A stretch of DNA of 64,000 nt from JAWLHU01 sp041690255 (GTDB lineage: Bacteria; Bacillota; Sulfobacillia; Symbiobacteriales; Symbiobacteriaceae): positions 1-64,000 of the forward strand of contig JAWLHU010000001.1 of assembly GCA_041690255.1 (NCBI GenBank), in the 5' to 3' direction. Made by a program: the position numbers and the translations under genes. Position 1 is the stretch's first letter. Every line of letters begins with the position of its first letter. Shown piece after piece: positions 57,769-64,000 of this stretch. The notes beneath the pieces are model-generated. The model saw nothing but the letters and a program-made list of their open reading frames with translations, did not search any database and had not been told where the DNA came from.

Positions 57769-57831
57769 CTAATGACCGGATGCGGCTCTTATGGTATGCT
57801 GATAAGGCTAGACTCCCTGAACGGAAAAAGA

Positions 57832-57858
57832 ACCGTGTCCAACTTGATTCGACACGGT
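57832..57858. promoter_or_regulatory. Inverted repeat upstream of sigH
   Basis: ACCGTGTC (57832-57839) and GACACGGT (57851-57858) form a perfect 8-bp dyad with an 11-nt centre, about 70 nt before the sigH -35. No T-run follows. It may be an operator. Confidence 0.45.
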
Positions 57859-57925
57859 CATCTAAAACCCCTTCTGGGTTGGCGAAGATTTTCCTCAGAG
57901 AACCCTGTGGAGGGGTCGTGTAACC

Positions 57926-57955
57926 TTGACGTTATCTAAGCGCAACGGGTATAAT
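57926..57955 (+). promoter_or_regulatory. Promoter of sigH
   Basis: TTGACG (57926-57931), an 18-nt spacer and TATAAT (57950-57955). The remaining leader of about 150 nt to 58112 shows nothing else I can name. Confidence 0.75.
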
Positions 57956-58112
57956 CCAGAATAGGATTGCCCCAGAAATCAGCGTTGATACGTGGTGCCG
58001 CTCTTCCATTCAAGAACAGTCTTGGCTTCCGAGCTTTGGCCGAAGGCTGAGGAGTCGCCGTAATGGGATGCAGCTCTTATCTGTGTGGTGGAAAAGAGGG
58101 GGGGACGGCTTC

Positions 58113-58778
58113 ATGACGGCGACGCCGCAACGCGATGTCTTTCACGATTACGACTCCATGCTCGACGAAGACATCGTGGAGTTTGCCCGCGACGGGTCAA
58201 CTGAGGCGCTGGAGTACCTCATTAACAAGTACAAGAACTTCGTGCGGGCGAAGGCCCGTTCGTACTTCTTGATCGGCGCAGATCGCGATGATATCACCCA
58301 GGAAGGCATGATTGGCCTTTACAAGGCGATTCGCGATTTCCGGTCGGACAAGCTCTCCTCGTTCCGCGCCTTCGCGGAACTCTGCATTACGCGGCAGATT
58401 ATCACGGCGATCAAGACGGCCACCCGGCAGAAGCACATCCCGCTCAACTCGTACGTCTCGTTGAACAAGCCGATCTACGACGAGGACTCAGACCGGACGC
58501 TGCTTGACGTCATCTCCGGCTCGAAGGTGACCGACCCGGAGGAGTTGATCATCAGCCGGGAGGAGTTCGGTGATATTGAGGGGAAGATGGGCGAGATCCT
58601 GAGCGATTTGGAGTGGAAGGTGCTCATGTCCTACCTGGACGGCAAGTCCTACCATGAGATCGCTGTGGAACTGCGCCGGCATGTCAAGTCGATCGATAAC
58701 GCCCTGCAGCGGGTGAAGCGGAAGCTGGAGCGCTACCTGGACCATCGGAATAACGGTGGGGGGAGCGGGCGCGACTAG
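58113..58778 (+). CDS. sigH: RNA polymerase sigma-H factor
   Basis: A 221-residue sigma-70 family factor of the SigH (sigma-30) type, which in Bacillus starts the switch to sporulation and competence. It has region 2 (EYLINKYKNFVRAKARSYFLIGADRDDITQEGMIGLYKAIRDF), a short region 3, and region 4 with the helix-turn-helix DGKSYHEIAVELRRHVKSIDNALQRVKRKL. ATG 58113 is chosen for GAGGGGGGG upstream; the longer frame from 58068 is unlikely. Position at the end of the rlmB block matches Bacillus. It supports, but does not prove, that the organism sporulates. Confidence 0.96.
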   Translation: MTATPQRDVFHDYDSMLDEDIVEFARDGSTEALEYLINKYKNFVRAKARSYFLIGADRDDITQEGMIGLYKAIRDFRSDKLSSFRAFAELCITRQIITAIKTATRQKHIPLNSYVSLNKPIYDEDSDRTLLDVISGSKVTDPEELIISREEFGDIEGKMGEILSDLEWKVLMSYLDGKSYHEIAVELRRHVKSIDNALQRVKRKLERYLDHRNNGGGSGRD

Positions 58779-58797
58779 CCCTGGGACAAGCTATGGG

Positions 58798-58821
58798 AGG
58801 ACCGCCAAGAGCGGTCCTTTT
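58798..58821 (+). terminator. Terminator of sigH
   Basis: An 8-bp stem, AGGACCGC (58798-58805) with GCGGTCCT (58811-58818), loop CAAGA, then TTTC. Confidence 0.85.
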
Positions 58822-58898
58822 CGCATGCCTCGGTCGTGACGTTATGTCAAGCCGGTGCCCCTGATCATATCGTGGAGGTAGGGGGAGGAGGGAAACGC

Positions 58899-59357
58899 AT
58901 GAGTTGGAGAACCTGGAACGACACCTGGCTCCCGGCCGACATCTGCGCGGACCTTGACGGCGACTGCGACCGCCGCGATCACGGCGGGGACGACTGGGAG
59001 GACCACGATAAGAGCGATTGGGACAAGGATCGCCTCGACCTCGATGACTCTGGGAAGCTAAAGCCCAGGAAGCGCAAGGCAATTCGGATAGGAGCGGTCA
59101 CCGTAGACTGCACGCCGGTCTCCTTCCGGACACCTGGCCAGGCCATGAACATCGTAAGTTGCCCTGTGACCGAGGTAATCAATACCCCGATCACCCGGAC
59201 ACGCATTGTGCAGCAACCATCAGGCATACCTGGATGCGTTCTGCAGACGCCCGTCACAGAGACGGTGATTGTGCCAGTCACCACAACGGTCAACGTTCCG
59301 CCGACCATCACAGCGGCACCTACCCTGGTCTGTCAGAACCCTGTCTTCGAGGTGTGA
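58899..59357 (+). CDS. Asp-rich hypothetical protein
   Basis: A 152-residue protein of two unlike halves. Residues about 18-55 are extremely acidic (DGDCDRRDHGGDDWEDHDK and onward, Asp alternating with His, Lys and Trp), then comes a basic KPRKRK patch. The last 90 residues are rich in Thr, Val, Pro and Ile with several cysteines (VDCTPVSF, IVSCPVTEV, GCVLQTP, LVCQNPVFEV) and probably beta-structured. No signal peptide is visible. GAGGAGGG precedes the ATG at 58899. A divalent-metal-binding coat or surface protein is conceivable given the sigH neighbour, but no family is recognised. Confidence 0.6.
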   Translation: MSWRTWNDTWLPADICADLDGDCDRRDHGGDDWEDHDKSDWDKDRLDLDDSGKLKPRKRKAIRIGAVTVDCTPVSFRTPGQAMNIVSCPVTEVINTPITRTRIVQQPSGIPGCVLQTPVTETVIVPVTTTVNVPPTITAAPTLVCQNPVFEV

Positions 59358-59419
59358 ACGTCCCCGGAGGGCACCTTGCCCTCCCTACACACGGATTCGA
59401 GTTTCCAGCAACTCGGGCT

Positions 59420-59448
59420 TTGAAAATCGGCCTGGGCTGTGGTATGAT
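59420..59448 (+). promoter_or_regulatory. Promoter of tRNA-Thr
   Basis: TTGAAA (59420-59425), a 17-nt spacer and TATGAT (59443-59448), 16 nt before the tRNA. Confidence 0.75.
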
Positions 59449-59464
59449 ATTGCATGCATCTTAC

Positions 59465-59540
59465 GCTGGCGTAGCTCAACTGGCAGAGCTCCTGATTTGT
59501 AATCAGGGGGTTGCAGGTTCGATTCCTGTCGCCAGCTCCA
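59465..59540 (+). tRNA. tRNA-Thr (anticodon UGU)
   Basis: A complete cloverleaf: acceptor GCTGGCG (59465-59471) with CGCCAGC (59530-59536), anticodon stem CTGAT/ATCAG with TGT in the loop, and T-arm GGTTCGATTCC. Discriminator T and encoded CCA end at 59540. A tRNA-Thr after sigH is common in Clostridia-like genomes. Confidence 0.96.
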
Positions 59541-59550
59541 GAGACATAGG

Positions 59551-59590
59551 AAGACCACCTTTCGATTGGGAAAGGTGGTCTTCTGCTTTA
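59551..59590 (+). terminator. Terminator of tRNA-Thr
   Basis: A perfect 13-bp stem, AAGACCACCTTTC (59551-59563) with GAAAGGTGGTCTT (59570-59582), then CTGCTTT. Confidence 0.85.
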
Positions 59591-59680
59591 CTGGCATCGG
59601 CCATCGTCCGCAACGGTCCACGGTAGACGTTATTTTTTCATATCACAATCGGTGTCGAACGGTGGCCGCGAAGAGTGAAC

Positions 59681-59722
59681 AGGGGCTGCCCCATGCAGAA
59701 TGATCTGCTTGGGACAGCCCCT
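59681..59722 (-). terminator. Hairpin after the SQR-like gene
   Basis: AGGGGCTG (59681-59688) with CAGCCCCT (59715-59722) plus inner GCAGA/TCTGC pairing, 37 nt beyond the stop of the minus-strand gene. Confidence 0.65.
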
Positions 59723-59758
59723 TCGCTCATCTGTTTCCAGGAGGCAGGCTTGCCGTGT

Positions 59759-60997
59759 TTAGTTGGACTCGACTGCCGGCTCCGTCCGAGCGGCCCGGCC
59801 AAGGGCTGCACGAATGCCGCCCACCTGGTAGAGGAAGAACTTCTCGAAGGCGATCTTGGCGAGATGTACCCAAGCGCCTTGTTTAAGGGTGGCCTTGCGA
59901 TTGGCGCCGAAGATCGGTTCGACCGCCATGAAGATGCCGCCGTTGCCAGCGTCCAGAAGGCAGAGCGCCTTGAGCTTGTCCATGGAGAGGCTCCGAGCCG
60001 GCTGCTTGGCAATGTCGGCCGCAATGTTGTGGGCTACTACCTTGGCCATCTCCTCGGCCATGTACCCGGTCTTGGGCACGCCGGTCGGAATCGGGGTGGC
60101 TTCGGGCGGGGCCATGGCAACGGTGACGCCGGCGGCGAAAATGTTGGGGTACTTGGTGTGCCGGTACTCATCGTTGACGGGGATAAACCCGCGGGCGTTT
60201 CCCACGCCCTCAGAATTCATGATCGCCTCAATCCCGCGGAAGGGCGGGATGATCATGGAGAACTTCTGCTCGATAACGGTGCCGTCGCTGAGGTAGACGG
60301 CGTCCTCGGTTACCTTGTCGATGGCGACATTCACATGAACGTGAATCCCGCGCTCCTTCATGGTGGCGGCCACCATGTCAGCACCGTTGCCTACGCCGCC
60401 GAGGCCGAAGTGGCCCAGGTAGGGCTCGGAGGAGACCCAGTGGAGGGGAACCCGATCGCGAATCCCCAGCTTCCGGAGATGGGTATCGATATTGAAGAGC
60501 GTCTCGTAGCCAGCGCCGAAGCAGCTGGCGCCCTGAGCGGCACCAACCACGACACCTCCGGGGTTCTGCAGCAGTTCGTTGTAAGCCTCCGCCGCCTCCA
60601 TGGCATGGGCCAGGTTGCAGACGGAATGGGTGTGTCCACCGTGCGGCCCAAGACCAGGAATGGCCTCGAACTCGGTATGGGCACCGGTTGCGATCACGAG
60701 GTAGTCATAGTCAACCGGGCCAGCCGCGGTTTCGACCTTCTGCGCTTCCGGATCGATAGCGATGGCGCTGGTGTGGAGGAACTCAATGCCCTTGGGATCC
60801 AGGACATCCTTCAGAGCCACTGAGACCTGCTGCGGAGTGCGGGCTCCGATCAGGACCCAGGGGAGAGACGGAATGAACACGAAGTGGTCGGAGTTGGAGA
60901 TAACCGTGATCTCATGTCCTGGAGCTAGTTCCTTGTGAAGTCGCTCAGCAGCCGTGAGCCCGGCAAAAGAGCTACCCAGAATGACAATACGGGACAT
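59759..60997 (-). CDS. Sulfide:quinone oxidoreductase-like flavoprotein
   Basis: A 412-residue FAD disulfide-oxidoreductase fold protein of the SQR/NDH-2 group. The N-terminal dinucleotide motif is ILGSSFAGLTAAERL, the second Rossmann region begins at YDYLVIATGAHTEF, and NIFAAGVTVAM closes the FAD site. Three cysteines sit in SQR-like positions: C127 (HSVCNLA), C159 (QGASCFG) and C346 (KALCLLD), which supports sulfide oxidation with electrons passed to the quinone pool. A C-terminal amphipathic tail would anchor it to the membrane. The ATG at 60997 follows GGGGGAAGGA. It is monocistronic, and a CstR-like dyad lies in front. Confidence 0.85.
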   Translation of the reverse strand: MSRIVILGSSFAGLTAAERLHKELAPGHEITVISNSDHFVFIPSLPWVLIGARTPQQVSVALKDVLDPKGIEFLHTSAIAIDPEAQKVETAAGPVDYDYLVIATGAHTEFEAIPGLGPHGGHTHSVCNLAHAMEAAEAYNELLQNPGGVVVGAAQGASCFGAGYETLFNIDTHLRKLGIRDRVPLHWVSSEPYLGHFGLGGVGNGADMVAATMKERGIHVHVNVAIDKVTEDAVYLSDGTVIEQKFSMIIPPFRGIEAIMNSEGVGNARGFIPVNDEYRHTKYPNIFAAGVTVAMAPPEATPIPTGVPKTGYMAEEMAKVVAHNIAADIAKQPARSLSMDKLKALCLLDAGNGGIFMAVEPIFGANRKATLKQGAWVHLAKIAFEKFFLYQVGGIRAALGRAARTEPAVESN

Positions 60998-61014
60998 GTC
61001 CTTCCCCCTGACTA

Positions 61015-61030
61015 ATACCCTGGTAGGTAT
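61015..61030 (-). promoter_or_regulatory. CsoR/CstR-like operator before the SQR-like gene
   Basis: ATACC-N6-GGTAT (61015-61030), with an inner TACC-N2-GGTA on the minus strand, lies 18-33 nt before the SQR-like start. G/C-tract dyads flanked by ATA/TAT are bound by CsoR-family repressors, including persulfide-sensing CstR. TTGACT (61046-61041) is nearby, but a -10 at correct spacing is not clear. Confidence 0.45.
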
Positions 61031-61186
61031 AGTTATTATGAGTCAACCTTATCCCTCGAAAGGGCCAACTTCCATACCGCATGAATTGGATATTCGTCGA
61101 GATTACAATGGACTGATCGGAGGAGGGCGAGCCTACTCTGTTCACCTGAGGCCATCCACCGCAGTCTGTAGAGGTAAGATGAAATA

Positions 61187-61228
61187 GGGAACCAGACCAC
61201 CCCCGATCGGAGGGGTCCGGTTCCCTGA
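61187..61228. terminator. Terminator of the RCC1-repeat gene
   Basis: GGGAACC (61187-61193) with GGTTCCC (61219-61225) and inner GACC/GGTC and CCCC/GGGG pairing. Confidence 0.75.
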
Positions 61229-61244
61229 GTTGGTGGGTCCAGGG

Positions 61245-63998
61245 TCATTCGAAATTCGGGAAGGATGGCAGAGTCGCACTGACGTACAGCTTCATCTCTC
61301 CCGTGGCCGGGTCGAAGACGTAGACTCCGCCCTTGTCAGCCACCAGGATCCGACCGTCGTTCATGACAGGAGCCTGGCCAGCCAGGGATTCGCTTTGCAG
61401 CTCAAAGAGCTTTTCGTAGGTGTCTGTGGCTACATCGTGACGGTAGTACGCTTCGCCTACGTGGTAGGTGACGGTCTTTCCATTCGGTGAGATCGCCACG
61501 TCTTCCATGTCGATGAAGGCCCGGTAGGGCGGGGCTGTCAGGCTCTTCAGGACCTTACCATCACGCGCCAGCAGGTCGACCTCCTGGCCTGGCCTTGAGA
61601 CGATAAACTGCCCACCGCTCCCCCACCACGCATATCGGAAGCTCTTGGTGACCGTCGTCTTAACCTTACCATCGAGGCCGATGATGCGCAGGGAGTTGCC
61701 CCCAACGTACCCGCCCCAATAGCTGACAAGGACAGCGATCTCCTTGCCGTCAGCCGACCATCCGGCCGGGTAGACCTGATAGGAAGTGGCCTCTTCCAGC
61801 GGTAGTTCGTACAGTACGGTGGAGTCGCCGGTCTGCAGGTCTCGCAAGATCACCTGATCTTCACCGTGCGAGTAGACCATCTGCTTCTTGTCCGGGCTCC
61901 GGCGCGGATCGTATATACCCTCGTTATCCTCGAAGAGCACCTTACCGTCCAGGACGAGCTTGGTACCGTTCTCCACCCAGTAGATGTCCGACAGGGCTGT
62001 TCTCGTGGGTGTACTGGCCGGCGGGGCGGGTGAAGGTGGCTGGGGAGCAGGTGTCGGCGCAGGGCTCTGATCGGTTCCCGTCGACGACTTCGGCGCGAGC
62101 CATACGGAGCCGTCAGACGGGTACCATGCCAGGTCGTATCCCAGGGCGGAGAGCACATATCGGGCAGGCACGTAATACGTCCCGTCCAGGATCATCGGAG
62201 ACACGTCCATCGGTATTTCTTTGCCATCGGACAGGACCGTCCAGTTGTCTACCCCCACTACGGCTGTGTGGCCGTTGACGGTCAGAGTCAACGTGTTGCC
62301 ATCCCTGCTGTACTCGATGCTTCCGCCCAAGGCGGTCACCAGGCCGTCCATGGGGGTGATCAACCGCCCATTAAGGAGCGTCGGTGCTCCGTGGTATTTG
62401 GGGTCCAGCGCATAGGCCTCGCCGTTCACGTAGACCTCGGGATTTCCAAGCTGCAGGACCGTACTGCTGCCGGAGACCGGTAGATCCCCGGTAACCGAGA
62501 CTTTCACCTCTGCCGAGCGATCGCCGGTGCGACCATTCGCAAAGACTGGGGCCACCTGATAGTAGTAGGTGGTGCCCTTGGTGACGCCCATATCCAGGTA
62601 CGCCGTACCCTGGAGGGGGAAGTCGGAGAGCGGGTCGGTCTGCGCCCCGGAGGTGGTCGAACGGAAGAGGTAGTAGCCTGTCACGTCGTTGCCCGGGGCG
62701 GCATCCCACCGGAGCATGACCGAGAATCCAGCCGCCGAGGCTCTCAGGGCGATCTCACCGAAGTGCCCATTCGGTGTTTCGGGCTCGTTGGTTGCCTCTT
62801 CCGTCTGGTCCATGGCAACTGGCGCCGCTGCACCTGAGAAGAGCTTCAGGTCAATCTTGACCGGGTTCGGGCTGAACCGTCGGGTCCCGTCGCCTAACTG
62901 GCCCACATCGTTGGCGCCCCAGGTCCAGACATATCCGTCGGGGTCGACCGCTGCTGACGAGTAACCGCCCGCAGCAATTGTGACCATCGCCCCGGCCCGG
63001 CTTACCTCCAGCGGAGTCTCTGAGCGGTCGCCCGCCCCATCGCCCAGTTGGAAGAAGTCATTCCGACCCCAGGCGACGACCGTTTCGTCGTTCTTGATTG
63101 CCAGGTTGTGGAAGTGACCAGAGGCGATCGCCACGACGCCCGTAAGGCCTTCGACCTGGGCTGGTTTCAGGCTCTCTTCCTGGCCCACCATGCCCAAGAC
63201 GTTATACCGGTTGTAGCCCCACGCCCAGACCGTCCCGTCCTTCTGAAGGGCGAGTGAATGATACTGGCCCGCGGCTACGGCCACCATGTTGGACAGCCCA
63301 GGCACTTGGACCGGCCGGTCGCTGTCATCGTAGCGCCCCGTTCCGAGCTGGGCAAAGTCACCGGAGCCCCACGCCCACACCGTGCCGTCGGATTTGACGG
63401 CGAGGTTGTGGTCATAGCCGGCGGCAACGGCCGTCACATCTGTCAGTCCGGCCACTTTGATGGGGGTAGCGGAACCGGTACCAGGCGTTCCCAACTGGCC
63501 ACGGGTGTTGCGCCCCCAGGCCCAGACCGTTCCATCTTCCTTGAGGGCCAGGCTGTGGTACCGCCCCGCCTCAACCGCCTTTACAGCGGTCAGGCCCGGA
63601 ACCTGCCGTGGCTTTACGCTGAAGGCGATATTCTCAGGGGCGCCCAGTTGGCTGTATTCGTTGTCACCCCAAGCCCAGACTGTGCCATCGGCTGCCAGAG
63701 CCAGGCTGTGGTCTGTGCGGGCAGCGACGGCCGTTACCTTCGGAAGGCCGGCGAGTTGCACGGGGGTGCCCCGCTGGGTCTGGGTGCCGTCGCCCAGTTG
63801 GCCGTAGTCGTTGTCCCCCCAAGCCCACACGGTTCCATCGTCTCGCAGGGCCAGAGCATGGTTTGCGCCCACGGCAATGATACCGGAGCGGAGGAGGGAG
63901 TTTGTCCCCGCCAGTGCGACGCGGGGGGCTGAGGCACCAACAAGGGCAGAACTGAGCAGGACAGTGAGTGTGAGCAGCCAGGCTATGCTACGTCTCAC
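61245..63998 (-). CDS. Secreted RCC1-repeat / copper-amine-oxidase-stalk protein
   Basis: A 917-residue exported protein. After a signal peptide (about 1-30), seven RCC1-type repeats run to about residue 380, each with a form of LALRDDGTVWAWGDNDYGQLG; this is the regulator-of-chromosome-condensation propeller. A fibronectin III-like domain follows (about 415-510), then a copper amine oxidase N-terminal-like (stalk) domain (about 520-640, VYVNGEAYALD and YVPARYVLSALGYDLAWY), a Pro-rich linker (about 650-670), and a C-terminal TolB/WD40-like propeller. It is probably a cell-surface binding protein, and the ligand is unknown. The GTG at 63998 is 2 nt from the window edge, so the start cannot be checked against a ribosome-binding site and may lie further out. 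Confidence 0.8.
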   Translation of the reverse strand: MRRSIAWLLTLTVLLSSALVGASAPRVALAGTNSLLRSGIIAVGANHALALRDDGTVWAWGDNDYGQLGDGTQTQRGTPVQLAGLPKVTAVAARTDHSLALAADGTVWAWGDNEYSQLGAPENIAFSVKPRQVPGLTAVKAVEAGRYHSLALKEDGTVWAWGRNTRGQLGTPGTGSATPIKVAGLTDVTAVAAGYDHNLAVKSDGTVWAWGSGDFAQLGTGRYDDSDRPVQVPGLSNMVAVAAGQYHSLALQKDGTVWAWGYNRYNVLGMVGQEESLKPAQVEGLTGVVAIASGHFHNLAIKNDETVVAWGRNDFFQLGDGAGDRSETPLEVSRAGAMVTIAAGGYSSAAVDPDGYVWTWGANDVGQLGDGTRRFSPNPVKIDLKLFSGAAAPVAMDQTEEATNEPETPNGHFGEIALRASAAGFSVMLRWDAAPGNDVTGYYLFRSTTSGAQTDPLSDFPLQGTAYLDMGVTKGTTYYYQVAPVFANGRTGDRSAEVKVSVTGDLPVSGSSTVLQLGNPEVYVNGEAYALDPKYHGAPTLLNGRLITPMDGLVTALGGSIEYSRDGNTLTLTVNGHTAVVGVDNWTVLSDGKEIPMDVSPMILDGTYYVPARYVLSALGYDLAWYPSDGSVWLAPKSSTGTDQSPAPTPAPQPPSPAPPASTPTRTALSDIYWVENGTKLVLDGKVLFEDNEGIYDPRRSPDKKQMVYSHGEDQVILRDLQTGDSTVLYELPLEEATSYQVYPAGWSADGKEIAVLVSYWGGYVGGNSLRIIGLDGKVKTTVTKSFRYAWWGSGGQFIVSRPGQEVDLLARDGKVLKSLTAPPYRAFIDMEDVAISPNGKTVTYHVGEAYYRHDVATDTYEKLFELQSESLAGQAPVMNDGRILVADKGGVYVFDPATGEMKLYVSATLPSFPNFE

Positions 63999-64000
63999 GA

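Overview
The window is bacterial chromosome with high GC, dense genes, strong Shine-Dalgarno sites, many GTG and some TTG starts, and TTGACA/TATAAT promoters. The ctsR-mcsA-mcsB-clpC, radA-disA, carD, PIN/TRAM-ispD-ispF-cysE-cysS-mrnC and rlmB...sigH blocks, together with a cysteine-type T-box, point to a Firmicute. High GC plus a cbb3 oxidase and a split b6/IV-type quinol:cytochrome c reductase suggest a deep-branching aerobic or microaerophilic lineage such as Symbiobacterium relatives. That placement is inferred from gene content, not from an alignment.

Layout. 1-0.8 kb: a 21-22 nt tandem repeat and a possible broken lipoprotein gene. 0.8-12.5 kb: mixed housekeeping genes (DegV, fatty acid desaturase, metal-dependent hydrolase, membrane alpha/beta hydrolase, AlkZ-like winged-helix protein, two tandem beta-propeller paralogues, DusB, MATE transporter, GreA behind a structured leader). 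12.6-13.7 kb: tRNA-Ala(UGC) and an AT-richer SHOCT gene. 13.7-24.3 kb: a respiratory island with a cupredoxin lipoprotein, a cbb3-type oxidase operon (unknown membrane protein, CcoN, CcoO fused to a second cytochrome c domain, two tiny membrane proteins), CcoG, a menaquinol:cytochrome c reductase operon (cytochrome b6, subunit IV, Rieske, small membrane protein, diheme cytochrome c), a NERD-like membrane protein and a polyferredoxin. 24.3-35.1 kb: a HAD phosphatase, a glycoside-hydrolase-like lipoprotein, a PadR-GyrI fusion regulator, a chemoreceptor, an EF-G paralogue, small disordered proteins and an RlmI-type methyltransferase. 35.3-59.5 kb: the Firmicute stress, DNA-integrity, isoprenoid, cysteine and sigma-H block, interrupted by tRNA-Ala(CGC), rsgA with a leader-peptide attenuator, thyA-folA and a VanW protein, and ending at tRNA-Thr. 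59.7-64 kb: a sulfide:quinone oxidoreductase-like flavoprotein and a secreted RCC1-repeat/copper-amine-oxidase-stalk protein that reaches the window edge.

How the genes work together. The SQR-like enzyme (if it acts on sulfide) and dehydrogenases elsewhere would feed quinones to the b6/IV-Rieske complex. Electrons would then pass through its diheme cytochrome c, possibly with the cupredoxin, to the cbb3 oxidase. CtsR, McsA/B and ClpC form the protein-quality-control circuit with a CtsR box in front. DisA, RadA and CarD link DNA integrity, c-di-AMP and transcription. CysE and CysS share one T-box-controlled transcript. The most interesting non-coding elements are the rsgA leader peptide plus attenuator, the greA pseudoknot-capable leader, the Cys T-box, a CsoR/CstR-like dyad before the SQR gene and the 22-nt tandem repeat. 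I found no CRISPR array, insertion sequence, prophage or rRNA operon.
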